Source of the DNA: Herminiimonas sp.
Lineage (GTDB): Bacteria; Pseudomonadota; Gammaproteobacteria; Burkholderiales; Burkholderiaceae_D
Reading direction: 5' to 3'
Assembly: GCA_028292265.1 (NCBI GenBank)
Contig: JAQGMR010000034.1
Location: 1-56,577 of the forward strand
Length of the DNA: 56,577 nt
Positions within the stretch are counted from its first letter, which is position 1; every line of letters starts with the position of its first letter. Shown one piece after another: positions 1-8,503 of this stretch. The notes below the pieces were generated by a model that was not told where the DNA came from, ran no database searches, and saw nothing but the letters and a program-made list of their open reading frames with translations. A program made the translations under genes and the position numbers.

Positions 1-170
1 TCAGCAGCGAGATCGCCACGCTGCTCAAGTCGCCAGATGTGCAAAAGAAGCTCGAAGCATTGGGCGCCACGCCGGTGGGCAGCACACCCGAGGAATTTGG
101 CACCTATGTCAATGCCGAGCTCAAGCGCTGGGAAAAGCTGATTAAACCCATGAACATCAGCCTCGACTGA
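1..170 (+). CDS. Bug/TctC-family substrate-binding receptor, C-terminal end only
   Basis: Only the last 55 codons are in the window; the reading frame is open from base 3 to the TGA at 168-170. The tail reads as a C-terminal lobe of a periplasmic Bug receptor: a segment about a residue range being deleted or knocked down in order (SPDVQKKLEALG), then STPEEF and a final helix containing ELKRWEKLI. That order of elements is typical of the tripartite tricarboxylate transporter receptor family. Its substrate cannot be told. It lies 48 bases before a same-strand dioxygenase gene and may be the uptake component of the catabolic cluster that follows. Confidence 0.85.
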   Translation, partial: SSEIATLLKSPDVQKKLEALGATPVGSTPEEFGTYVNAELKRWEKLIKPMNISLD

Positions 171-218
171 CAAAACAGAAGCAGGCAATCCGAAGTACCG
201 AGCCGACAAGGAGACCTT

Positions 219-794
219 ATGCAATATACGACGCCTTTTCAACATTTCGTGCAGGAATTCAGCCGCCTCATCGATGCCTCGGCCGGTGACGAACCGACTA
301 TCCTGAAATCTGGCGGACGCTTAATGTCCAAACTCGTCTCGAACGACGACTGGCTGCCGGCTGAATTCGCCCAGCCTGATCCACAGTATTACCAGCAATA
401 TCTTCTGCACTGCGACCCCAAGGAACGGTTCTCCGTCGTCAGTTTTGTCTGGGGCCCGGGTCAAAAAACACCGGTGCATGACCATACGGTGTGGGCGCTG
501 ATCGGCATGCTGCGCGGAGCTGAACGCAGCGAACGGTTTGCGCTTGAGGCTCCCGGTCAGCCGATGCGCGTGCTCGGTGACGATGTTCTCCAAACCGGGC
601 ATATCGATTGCGTCTCGCCCACTCTGGGCGACATACACCGCGTCTCGAACATGCATCAGGATCGCGTCTCGATCAGCATCCATGCTTATGGCGGCAATAT
701 CGGAACGATCAGGCGCCACGTCTACGATGTCCAGACGGGCAACGCGAAAGAATTCGTTTCCGGCTATTCGAACGCGCCGAAAACTGTCGCCTGA
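219..794 (+). CDS. Cysteine-dioxygenase-like cupin (thiol dioxygenase)
   Basis: This 191-residue single-domain cupin resembles the cysteine dioxygenase / 3-mercaptopropionate dioxygenase family, non-haem Fe(II) enzymes that oxidise a thiol to a sulfinate. The metal site is visible: HDH at residues 87-89 inside TPVHDHT and a third His at 140 in GDIHRV. The Ser-His-Tyr catalytic triad is at S153, H155 and Y157. The cysteine that cross-links to Tyr in animal enzymes is absent; the matching stretch reads HTVWALIGML, as in most bacterial members. An AAGGAG site (208-213) precedes the ATG. It is 30 bases from the next gene, so an operon is likely. The thiol substrate is unknown. Confidence 0.8.
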   Translation: MQYTTPFQHFVQEFSRLIDASAGDEPTILKSGGRLMSKLVSNDDWLPAEFAQPDPQYYQQYLLHCDPKERFSVVSFVWGPGQKTPVHDHTVWALIGMLRGAERSERFALEAPGQPMRVLGDDVLQTGHIDCVSPTLGDIHRVSNMHQDRVSISIHAYGGNIGTIRRHVYDVQTGNAKEFVSGYSNAPKTVA

Positions 795-824
795 GCGCGA
801 CTCGGGTTTAAACAAGGGGAAGAG

Positions 825-2024
825 ATGAAGGTCACCGCAATCGAAACAATGGTTTGCGACGCCGGCTGGCGTAACTACTATTTCGTCAAGCTCAGCACGG
901 ACGCCGGCATCGTCGGCTGGAGCGAGTTCGACGAAGGCTTCGGATCGCCTGGCGTCGCAGCCATTATCAATCAACTCGGCAATCGCCTGATCGGGCAATC
1001 GGTCAATCAACACGAGCGTTTCTTTCAGGAGGCCAGTTGCCTTACCCGCCCGGCGCCCGGCAGCGTGATCGGCGAGGGCATTGGCGCGCTGGAGAACGCG
1101 CTGCTTGATGCGAAGGCCAAGGGCCTGGGCGTGCCTTGCTATGAACTGCTCGGCGGCAAGCTCCGGGACAAGGTACGCGTCTACTGGTCCCACTGCCCGA
1201 CCTGGCGCATCAATCATCCGAAATATTATCCCCCCGCTGTGACCGATCTGGCTGGCGTAAAGAATTCAGGAGAAGAGGCACACGAGCGGGGTTTTACGGC
1301 GTTGAAAACCAACATCTTCATCCACGATGACGGACCAGCATATGCATGGCGTCCTGGATTCGCTGTCCCGTTTTATCCCGAGCTCAATGTTGACAAGAAG
1401 GTTCTTCGAAATATCTGTGCGCACCTCGAAGCGCTGCGTGACGGCGCCGGCCCCGACATGGACATCCTGATCGACCTGAACTTCAACGCCAAGCCGGAAG
1501 GCATGTTGAAGATACTTAGGGCGATCGCCGACTACGATCTATTCTGGGTCGAAATCGACAGCTACAGCCCGAAGGCGCTAGCCTATGTGCGCAATCATAG
1601 CCCGCATCCGATCAGTTCCTGTGAAACGTTGTTCGGGGTGAGGGGCTTCATGCCCTTCATCAATGAGCAAGCGATGGATGTGGCGATCATCGATGCGGTA
1701 TGGAATGGCGTATGGCAGTCTATGAAAATCGCAGCCGTCGCCGATGCGCACGATATCAATGTTGCCCCCCACAATTTCTACGGCGACCTGTGCACGATGA
1801 TGAATGCGCAGTTCGCGGCGGCCGTGCCCAACCTGCGCATCATGGAAGCCGACATCGACCGTCTTCCTTGGGAGAATGAACTGTTCACCCATGCGCCCGA
1901 ATACAAGGACGGCCATCTGATAATCCCGGACCGGCCGGGCTGGGGCACCGATCCGATCGAAGAAGCTATCCGTGCGCATCCGCCGAAGCTAACCGGCGGG
2001 CTGCTGCACTACAAGAAGTCCTGA
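825..2024 (+). CDS. Enolase-superfamily (mandelate racemase/MLE-like) dehydratase
   Basis: This 399-residue protein has the usual length and layout of the mandelate racemase subgroup of the enolase superfamily, which abstracts the proton alpha to a carboxylate. Probable Mg2+ ligands are D217 (LIDLN), E243 (WVEID) and E267 (SCETL). A likely His-Asp catalytic dyad is H316 (APHN) with D290. The second-strand base motif is K161-T-N rather than the usual KxK, so only one lysine is kept there. The capping domain is residues 1 to about 120. A GGGGAAGAG site lies just before the ATG. It is probably an acid-sugar or related hydroxy-acid dehydratase, but the substrate cannot be assigned. Confidence 0.85.
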   Translation: MKVTAIETMVCDAGWRNYYFVKLSTDAGIVGWSEFDEGFGSPGVAAIINQLGNRLIGQSVNQHERFFQEASCLTRPAPGSVIGEGIGALENALLDAKAKGLGVPCYELLGGKLRDKVRVYWSHCPTWRINHPKYYPPAVTDLAGVKNSGEEAHERGFTALKTNIFIHDDGPAYAWRPGFAVPFYPELNVDKKVLRNICAHLEALRDGAGPDMDILIDLNFNAKPEGMLKILRAIADYDLFWVEIDSYSPKALAYVRNHSPHPISSCETLFGVRGFMPFINEQAMDVAIIDAVWNGVWQSMKIAAVADAHDINVAPHNFYGDLCTMMNAQFAAAVPNLRIMEADIDRLPWENELFTHAPEYKDGHLIIPDRPGWGTDPIEEAIRAHPPKLTGGLLHYKKS

Positions 2025-2131
2025 ACGCGCGACAGCTTGGCCGCCGATAGCGCGGTCCTAGCCTAACCACCTTATTTACGGCTGCAATGCTTGCATGGCA
2101 AAGCGGCCAGCACTCAACCATAGGAGTCATC

Positions 2132-2476
2132 ATGCTGAACAACTGGGTAGATCAACTGAGTAACACACGCAAGGCTTCCGCGCCGCTCGCAAGCGCCAAC
2201 CCCAAGCTGCTGACAGCGTACCAAGGACTCAATGCGGCGCAAGGGTCTAACGGCGCGCTCGACGCCAAGACACGCGAACTGATTGCCCTAGCGGTCGCAG
2301 TCACTACCCGCTGCGACAGCTGCATCGCGTCGCACGCCAACGCGGCCCGCCAAGCCGGCGTCACCGAAGCGGAGCTCAGCGACGCTCTGGGGACGGCAAT
2401 CGCGCTCAATGCCGGCGCCGCGTATGTCTATTCACTGCGTGCGATGGAAGCCTTCGGCCAGTTTGAAAAAACATAA
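2132..2476 (+). CDS. AhpD-like carboxymuconolactone decarboxylase family protein
   Basis: This 114-residue, all-helical CMD-fold protein has the AhpD-type redox motif C61-x-x-C64 followed by H68 (CDSCIASH), preceded by the conserved helix TRELIALAVAV. The ATG at 2132 was chosen because GGAG lies just upstream; a start at 2087 would add 15 residues without a good ribosome site. AhpD-like proteins act as alkylhydroperoxidase-type thiol reductants, and others of this fold work as decarboxylases; the CxxC supports the first type. It sits between a dehydratase and a dehydrogenase gene on the same strand. A decayed relative lies at 7086-7380. Confidence 0.85.
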   Translation: MLNNWVDQLSNTRKASAPLASANPKLLTAYQGLNAAQGSNGALDAKTRELIALAVAVTTRCDSCIASHANAARQAGVTEAELSDALGTAIALNAGAAYVYSLRAMEAFGQFEKT

Positions 2477-2629
2477 GGTAATCCCACACTGACGGCAACG
2501 CAATAGCTGTCCCCTTGAAGCAATGATGCGTGACCCTGGCATCCTTCTGCTGTTTCCATCACCCAGGCCGGCGCCCGCCGACCAGGGTCGAACCACATTG
2601 AAAGCCGGCGCATTGGCGCTGACGTTCCT

Positions 2630-3556
2630 ATGAAAATCCTGATTCCGGAAAAGATACTGCCGGGGCCGCTCGAGCGGCTGCGCGCGGCGCACGACGTCCA
2701 CTACGACGCAACTTTAATTGATCGGCGCGCTGACCTGGTCCGCATCGCCTGCGATGCGGATTGCATCATCGTGCGCAACCGCACCCAGGTCCGGGATGAG
2801 CTGCTGGATGCGATGACGCGATGTAAAGTTATTGGCCGTCTCGGCGTGGGCTTGGACAACATCGATGTTGCTGCGTGCAATGCGCGCAGCATAATAGTAG
2901 TGCCGGCCGTGGGCGCCAATGCCCGCTCTGTCGCCGAATATGTCGTCACCACGGCGCTGATGCTGATGCGGGGTGCATATCTCGCAAGCGCCGATGTCGC
3001 GGCAGGAAAATGGCCGAACCAAGCGCTGAAGCAGGGACGGGAGATCCATGGCATGAGGCTTGGCGTCGCGGGATTCGGTTCGATCGGCCGGATAACGGGG
3101 AAGCTGGCCCACGACATGGGAATGCGCGTGGTGGCCTATGACAGCAAAGCCGACCGCCGTAATCGTCCCGCTTGGGATTTCAATTGTGAACTGGTGACGC
3201 TCGAAAGACTGCTGGAGATCAGTGACGTCGTCAGCATTCACATGCCGAGAACGCCTGAAACGCTTGGCCTGTTCGACGCCAGGCGGATCGGCATGATGAA
3301 GTCGGATGCGGTGCTAATCAATACCGCCCGCGGCGGCATCGTCGACGAACAAGCGCTGGCCGACGCCCTGCGCCGGGGCTGCCTACGTGGCGCGGCGCTA
3401 GATGTGTTCGACAACGAACCGTTGGGACCGGCGTCGGCCCTCGCTGACGCGCCCAATTTGCTTCTCACGCCGCATATCGCTGGCGTCACCGTTGATTCCG
3501 AGATCCGCGTTTGCGATATGGTCACCGACAAGGTATTGGAATTGCTCGAGCAATGA
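2630..3556 (+). CDS. D-2-hydroxyacid dehydrogenase, phosphoglycerate dehydrogenase-like
   Basis: This 308-residue NAD(P)-dependent D-isomer-specific 2-hydroxyacid dehydrogenase interconverts a 2-oxo acid and a D-2-hydroxy acid. The nucleotide-binding loop GFGSIG is at residues 148-153. The catalytic triad of the family is present: R234 (NTARGG), E263 (DNEPL) and H282 (TPHIAG). It lacks the C-terminal regulatory ACT domain of true SerA, so it is a catabolic or broad-range member. The gene is 153 bases after the AhpD-like gene on the same strand. Together with the upstream enolase-type dehydratase it could process a hydroxy acid and its 2-oxo product; that link is inference. Confidence 0.88.
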   Translation: MKILIPEKILPGPLERLRAAHDVHYDATLIDRRADLVRIACDADCIIVRNRTQVRDELLDAMTRCKVIGRLGVGLDNIDVAACNARSIIVVPAVGANARSVAEYVVTTALMLMRGAYLASADVAAGKWPNQALKQGREIHGMRLGVAGFGSIGRITGKLAHDMGMRVVAYDSKADRRNRPAWDFNCELVTLERLLEISDVVSIHMPRTPETLGLFDARRIGMMKSDAVLINTARGGIVDEQALADALRRGCLRGAALDVFDNEPLGPASALADAPNLLLTPHIAGVTVDSEIRVCDMVTDKVLELLEQ

Positions 3557-3744
3557 ACGTCGTCTCGGAAGCCTTATCCACCAGGCGACCCAACGCCTCG
3601 CGCCAGTATTGGCCGGGCGCTGCTATCGTCATCGCAAATGCCCTGGCCGCGGCGTTCCTCTCCGACGTCTATGGCGAGCCTACGTGGAGGCTCCACTCAT
3701 TGCGTAAATGGCTCTAAATACACTGTAACCCAGAGGAACGAGAT

Positions 3745-4725
3745 ATGTTTAAGGCACTGTTGATTGAGCAAGTGGAAGGGCAAAGCCGCGCCAGGCTGAG
3801 CGAGCTCGATGAGTCGCAGCTACCGCAGGGAGACGTGACGGTGAAGATCGAATATTCCACCCTGAATTACAAGGATGGACTGGCGATCACCGGAAAATCG
3901 CCTGTGGTGAGGAAATTTCCCATGGTCCCAGGAATCGACTTTGCCGGCACGGTGGAGGAAAGCGCTCATCTAGATTTCAAGGCAGGCGACAAAGTCATTC
4001 TTAACGGCTGGGGTGTGGGCGAGTCCCACTGGGGCGGACTGGCACAGAAGGCGCGAGTGCCGGGCGGCTGGCTATTGCCTTTGCCGGCGGGACTGAGCAC
4101 ACGAGATGCCATGTCGATCGGCACCGCTGGCTATACGGCGATGCTTTGCGCGCGCGCGCTCGAACGCCACGGCGTCACCCCGGACAAGGGCGAAATCTTG
4201 GTGACCGGCGCCAATGGCGGCGTCGGCGGCTTCGCCATCGCTATTCTGGCGCGGCGCGGCTATCCAGTAGTGGCCTCTACCGGCCGCATGCAGGAAGCCG
4301 AACGTCTACAGCGCCTGGGGGCGTCGGAAGTGATCGACCGCGCCACCTTGTCCAATCCAGGCAAGCCGCTGGCCAAGGAACGATGGGGCGGCGCGGTCGA
4401 TAGCGTGGGCAGTCATACGCTAGCCAATATTTGCGCCGGCACCCGCTATGGTGGCGTCGTCACAGCTTGCGGCTTAGCCCAGGGCATGGATTTCTCGGCA
4501 TCGGTCGCACCTTTTATTTTGCGCGCCGTCAGCCTGATCGGCATAGACAGTGTGAACGCGCCGATTGCGGAACGGCGCCAAGCTTGGGCTCAGCTGGCCA
4601 GTGAAATTCCAGAGGTTCTTGACCAGATGGTATACGAAATACCCCTGTCCGCTGCCGCGGAGACAGCGACTGCGCTACTCAGCGGGGAAGTCAAAGGCCG
4701 GGTCGTAGTCAACGTCAACGCATAA
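3745..4725 (+). CDS. AcuI/YhdH-type quinone oxidoreductase (acrylyl-CoA reductase-like)
   Basis: This 326-residue zinc-free medium-chain dehydrogenase/reductase closely fits the AcuI/YhdH branch, whose best studied members reduce acryloyl-CoA to propionyl-CoA with NADPH. Seen are the N-terminal STLNYKDGLA motif near residue 38, PGIDFAGTV near 62, the branch-typical NGWGVGESHWGG near 87, and the dinucleotide loop TGANGGVGG at 154-162. It is 23 bases upstream of an acyl-CoA ligase and two crotonases, a setting that favours an enoyl-CoA substrate over a quinone. The ATG at 3745 has an AGGAACGAG site in front. Confidence 0.85.
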   Translation: MFKALLIEQVEGQSRARLSELDESQLPQGDVTVKIEYSTLNYKDGLAITGKSPVVRKFPMVPGIDFAGTVEESAHLDFKAGDKVILNGWGVGESHWGGLAQKARVPGGWLLPLPAGLSTRDAMSIGTAGYTAMLCARALERHGVTPDKGEILVTGANGGVGGFAIAILARRGYPVVASTGRMQEAERLQRLGASEVIDRATLSNPGKPLAKERWGGAVDSVGSHTLANICAGTRYGGVVTACGLAQGMDFSASVAPFILRAVSLIGIDSVNAPIAERRQAWAQLASEIPEVLDQMVYEIPLSAAAETATALLSGEVKGRVVVNVNA

Positions 4726-4748
4726 GTCCTTCGCATGGAAATTTCGCC

Positions 4749-6296
4749 ATGAACAAGCACGACGCGCCGGATGGCGCTTTTCAGGACACTGCTGCTCCGG
4801 TGTTAGCCTGGGCGAGGCGTCAGCCAAATGCCCCCGCGCTAAGCGATGGCACGATGGCCCTTTCGTATGGCCAGCTCGCCGACGCCGTGGAAGCGACGAT
4901 GCACACCTTGCAATCGATGGGCGTTTGTCGCGGGAGTAGGGTACTCGCCGTCGGCGAAAACAGCGTTCCGCTGGCGGTGTTCCTTCTGGCGGCCAGCCGG
5001 CTCGGCGTTATCGCGGTGCTGGAAAATGCACGACGGGTCGCGCCGGAGATTCGCAGCACTGCTGACCATTGCCTGCCTTCGCATCTTTTTTTCCTGTATG
5101 CCGAGTCGTCTGCCGCCGAAAGCCATGCGCTCACGTTCGGTGCGCAGGAATTCGCCAGCGATGCACTTGGCCGCTTCGGCGTGGCCGCTGGCGCGCAACC
5201 GGAGAGCAAGGCCGATGCCTGTTCTCAGGATATGCCGCAAGATGTTGCGCTAATCATCTATACCACCGGCACCACCGGGCAGCCCAAAGGTGTCATGCTC
5301 ACTCACGGCAATCTTTGCTACATCGCGTCGATGATGGTAACGCTGCGCCGCATGACGCCGCTGGATCGGGTGTATGGTGTGCTGCCGATCACCCACGTCA
5401 TGGGACATGCATCGGTATTTCTCGGCGCGCTGCATGCGGGCGCATCCCTGCATCTCGCGGCACGCTTTTCCGCGGAAAAGTGCGTCGATGCCTTACTGCG
5501 ACATCGCATTACGGCGCTCCAAGGCGCTACCGCCATGTTCGCCAAAATCGCCGAGCACTGTGCTGCAAACGGCTTCGGCCGCTTCGACACGATCCGTTTC
5601 ATCGGCTCGGGCGGCGCGCCGATTGACCCGACGGTAAAAAAGCAGGCGGAGGCGTTGTTCGGCTGCACGCTGCAGAACGGCTACGGGCTGACGGAAGCAG
5701 CATCGATCTGCTGGACCCGCTTCGAAGAGGCAAATGACGACGATTCCGTCGGCCGCCCATTACCAGGGGTCGAGATATCCTTCAGGAATTCCGACCGCAC
5801 ACATGTTATGGACGGCGAAGTCGGAGAATTGTGGGTGCGAGGTCCCAATCTGATGCGAGGGTATTTCCGCAATCCGGATGCGAAACGAAGCTTGATGGAC
5901 GATGCAGGCTGGTTCAACACTCAGGATCTGGGGCGGGTAGAGGCGGACGGCCGAGTCTTTATTGTCGGCCGGACCAAGGATGTCATCATCCGATCGGGTT
6001 TCAAGGTTTATCCACTGGAGGTGGAAGCTGTGTTGAATGCGCACCCGGCCGTGCTGCAGGCCGCGGTAGTCGGGCGGGCGTTAACGGGCAACGAAGAAGT
6101 ACTAGCCTTTGTCGAGCTGGCCGAGGGGGCCATTGTCACGGAGGAGCAGCTGCTGCTGCATGTGGCACAGCGGCTGTCGCCTTACAAGCGTCCGGCGCGT
6201 GTCCTCATCCTGCCGGTCCTGCCGCTTGCGGCCAATGGAAAAGTGCTGAAGTACCAGTTGCTGCAATCTTTTGCTGATGAAAATCCCGTCGAATGA
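4749..6296 (+). CDS. AMP-forming acyl-CoA synthetase
   Basis: This 515-residue member of the ANL adenylating superfamily activates a carboxylic acid with ATP and CoA. The ATP-binding P-loop YTTGTTGQPKG is at residues 171-181, the NGYGLTEA motif near 311-318, the GRTKD hinge near 415 and the catalytic lysine K498 in NGK close to the C terminus, so both N- and C-terminal domains are complete. The start is only 23 bases after the AcuI-like gene and the stop is 10 bases before a crotonase, so co-expression is very likely. Substrate class (aromatic, short or medium chain) cannot be read from the sequence. Confidence 0.9.
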   Translation: MNKHDAPDGAFQDTAAPVLAWARRQPNAPALSDGTMALSYGQLADAVEATMHTLQSMGVCRGSRVLAVGENSVPLAVFLLAASRLGVIAVLENARRVAPEIRSTADHCLPSHLFFLYAESSAAESHALTFGAQEFASDALGRFGVAAGAQPESKADACSQDMPQDVALIIYTTGTTGQPKGVMLTHGNLCYIASMMVTLRRMTPLDRVYGVLPITHVMGHASVFLGALHAGASLHLAARFSAEKCVDALLRHRITALQGATAMFAKIAEHCAANGFGRFDTIRFIGSGGAPIDPTVKKQAEALFGCTLQNGYGLTEAASICWTRFEEANDDDSVGRPLPGVEISFRNSDRTHVMDGEVGELWVRGPNLMRGYFRNPDAKRSLMDDAGWFNTQDLGRVEADGRVFIVGRTKDVIIRSGFKVYPLEVEAVLNAHPAVLQAAVVGRALTGNEEVLAFVELAEGAIVTEEQLLLHVAQRLSPYKRPARVLILPVLPLAANGKVLKYQLLQSFADENPVE

Positions 6297-6306
6297 GGAG
6301 CACGTT

Positions 6307-7050
6307 ATGAATGACGCAGTACTTTATGAATCGCAGGATCGCATCGCCACCATCACCATTAATCGACCCGAGCGGCTGAACGCGATCAATGCGGAAGTGG
6401 AAGCAGGGCTGGCGGCTGCCTGGAACCGTCTCAACGAGAGCGATGACCTGGTTGCCATCCTGACCGGTGCCGGCGACAAGTCATTTTCGGTCGGGAAGGA
6501 TTTGCAATACGAGGCCACGCCGGACTACCGGCGATTCGTTCCGGGGTTCGACATCCTGGTGCGCAAGCCCATCATTGCCGCGGTAGGCGGATGGTGTATC
6601 GGCGGCGCGCTGACCCTGGTGCAAATGTGCGACCTTTGCGTCGCATCCGACAATGCGAAATTCACCTATCCCGAAGCCAAGCTGGGCTTTGCCGGCGGGC
6701 TGATCGCTGGCTTGGCATCCAGGATTCCACACAAGATCGCGATGGAACTGATTCTGTTGGGCGACGAGGTCAGCGCGGAACGCGCCTACCAGGTCGGCCT
6801 GGTCAACCGGATTGTCCCGCGCGGCAAGCACCTTGAGGGCGCGCGCGCCTACGCCGAGCGACTGGCGCAGAATGCGCCTCTGGTGCTGGCGATGCTAAAG
6901 GATTTCGCTGGTCAGTCGATGGGAAAAAGTCCGATGGAGGCGGCAAGCCACGCCATGCGCGAAGTGGGATCCGTCATGAAGAGCGCGGACCGACTGGAAG
7001 GACTGGAAAGTTTTTTGAACAAAAGACCGCCGCGCTACCAGGGCCGCTAG
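6307..7050 (+). CDS. Enoyl-CoA hydratase/isomerase family protein (tandem copy 1)
   Basis: This 247-residue crotonase-fold protein begins at the ATG preceded by GAGGAG (6293-6298), in preference to an upstream ATG inside the ligase gene. The oxyanion-hole segment SFSVGKDL is near residue 59. Of the two catalytic glutamates of classical enoyl-CoA hydratase, the first is T103 here (GGALTLVQMCD) and the second is kept as E123 (YPEAK), so ordinary syn-hydration is doubtful; isomerase or hydrolase chemistry is possible. It is closely similar over its length to the protein at 7414-8166, so the pair arose by duplication. The remains of another gene lie between them. Confidence 0.87.
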   Translation: MNDAVLYESQDRIATITINRPERLNAINAEVEAGLAAAWNRLNESDDLVAILTGAGDKSFSVGKDLQYEATPDYRRFVPGFDILVRKPIIAAVGGWCIGGALTLVQMCDLCVASDNAKFTYPEAKLGFAGGLIAGLASRIPHKIAMELILLGDEVSAERAYQVGLVNRIVPRGKHLEGARAYAERLAQNAPLVLAMLKDFAGQSMGKSPMEAASHAMREVGSVMKSADRLEGLESFLNKRPPRYQGR

Positions 7051-7085
7051 GCTTCTGCGCTATTCGCCTGCAGCTGGAGGTAACG

Positions 7086-7380
7086 ATGAGGTATCCACTC
7101 TCAACCCCATCTCGCGCTTTCCCGTTCCCGACCCGACAATTTGCCGGGCGACATTCGGAAGTCGATCATGGCGGTGCAGGAATAGGCCGGTTTCGTCCCA
7201 ACGTTTTCTTGACGCTGGCGTACCGGCCGGCAAAATTCCGGGCCTTCTTCACCAATCATGACGAGCCGATGCTCAAGGCGACCGGCAGCTTCACCAAAGC
7301 CGGCCGCTAGATGATCGTCACCGGTCACTGCCGCCCAGCGCGAAAAACGGCTGCCTTAGTGCGTTGTCGCGCACGGTGAG
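7086..7380 (+). pseudogene. Decayed AhpD/carboxymuconolactone-decarboxylase-family gene
   Basis: Pieces of a peroxidase-related CMD protein can be read here only by switching frames. One frame gives DNLPGDIRKSIMAVQE followed by a TAG where a lysine codon is expected, then AGFVP. A shifted frame continues NVFLTLAYRPAKFRAFF and ends ...FTKAGR at a TAG (7308-7310) where the family has Glu, followed by MIV. At least two frame changes and two in-frame stops are therefore present. An intact ribosome site (GGAGGTAACG) and ATG at 7086 remain. The fossil sits between two duplicated crotonase genes, suggesting it was once part of the same operon. The 3' limit is approximate. Confidence 0.75.
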
Positions 7381-7413
7381 CCAGCCACATTAATCAGCGA
7401 AAAGGAGACAAGC

Positions 7414-8166
7414 ATGACCGCATCGAATGAAGTCGTTACTTATGAATCGCGCCAAGGGGTGGCGATCATCACGATCAATCGTCCGGACAGGATGAATGCG
7501 ATCAACACGGAGGTCGAGAATGCCCTGGCTGCCGCATGGCGCCGCTTGAACGCAAGCGACGACCGGGTCGGCATCCTGACTGGCGCTGGCGACAAGGCGT
7601 TTTCTGCGGGAAGGGACCGAGAATCGACCGCGCCGCCGGACTATCGCCGCTTCACGCCCGGCGTAGTAATCCCTGTGGACAAGCCCTTGATCGCAGCCGT
7701 GGCCGGGTGGTGCATGGGAGGCGCGTTGGTGCTGGTGCAAATGTGCGACCTGTGCGTGGCCGCCGAGAATGCCAAGTTTGTGTACCCGGAAGCTAAGATG
7801 GGGTTTGCCGGAGGCATGATCGGCTCTCTTCCCGGACGCATTCCGCACAAGGTAGCCATGGAACTGATGCTGCTGGGCGAGGAAATCAGCGCCGAACGCG
7901 CCTATCAGGTCGGCTTCGTGAATCGGGTGGTGCCCGTCGGCCAGCAACTGATCGAAGCGGAAAATATTGCAAGGCGGATGGCGGGCAATGCGCCGCTGGT
8001 GATGGCAATGCTAAAGCGTTTCGCCAGCGAGGTGTTGCCCAAGGGGCCGGTTGAAACGGGCGCGTTTGGAATTCGTGAGACCGAGAATGTATTCGCCAGC
8101 GCCGATTATGCGGAAGGCATAGCTAGCCTGGCGGAAAAACGCAAGCCGCACTTCACCGGGAAATAA
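7414..8166 (+). CDS. Enoyl-CoA hydratase/isomerase family protein (tandem copy 2)
   Basis: This 250-residue crotonase is paralogous to the gene at 6307, sharing long identical blocks such as LVQMCDLCVA and SAERAYQVG. The first catalytic Glu position is V106 (GGALVLVQMCD), whereas the second is kept as E126 (YPEAK), the same kind of loss as in the first copy but with a different residue. AAGGAG precedes the ATG closely. The C terminus EKRKPHFTGK is a usual crotonase ending. It is the last gene of the first catabolic cluster. It probably acts on a CoA thioester made by the ligase at 4749, but the exact reaction is open. Confidence 0.87.
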   Translation: MTASNEVVTYESRQGVAIITINRPDRMNAINTEVENALAAAWRRLNASDDRVGILTGAGDKAFSAGRDRESTAPPDYRRFTPGVVIPVDKPLIAAVAGWCMGGALVLVQMCDLCVAAENAKFVYPEAKMGFAGGMIGSLPGRIPHKVAMELMLLGEEISAERAYQVGFVNRVVPVGQQLIEAENIARRMAGNAPLVMAMLKRFASEVLPKGPVETGAFGIRETENVFASADYAEGIASLAEKRKPHFTGK

Positions 8167-8503
8167 ACTCCGGGCGCCCGCGGACGCGGCGAGCGGTCGT
8201 GCAGAGGAAAATGGCAGGTTAGTGATGAGCCACGGTTTCCGGCCCCCTTTCGGCGTACCTTTGCACCTGCCCGCGATATCCGAGGTCATGCGAGATCGCG
8301 TTGGGGGCGTCCATGACCACAGGGGCGAGATCGCGCATGACATTCCGCCGAGTCAGCGCCGAATGAGGCTAAATCATTCATCAACTTGTTGAGTGCGATC
8401 TGAACTGTTCCAGCAGGCGCCGGTTATCATCGGCGTTTTCGCTAGTGGTGCGAGCCCTGTAATCTCTTCCTGCAACCGCCCGATGCGGTAGTAGCCGGCA
8501 AAT
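8167..8503. other. Gene-free stretch between convergent operons
   Basis: There is no convincing gene here. On the minus strand about 42 codons stay open from roughly 8343 down to a stop near 8223, encoding text such as NVMRDLAPVVMDAP, which may be the tail of a lost gene but was not recognised. The end next to 8504 is partly shared with 28752-28790, outside the coding part of the monooxygenase, so this spacer took part in a duplication. No terminator with a T tract was seen. Confidence 0.4.

Noticed and set aside
321..1217. Long minus-strand open frame (about 298 codons) under the dioxygenase and dehydratase genes
   Set aside because: It lies opposite two well supported genes and shows no domain, motif or ribosome site; long antisense frames are common in G+C-rich DNA.
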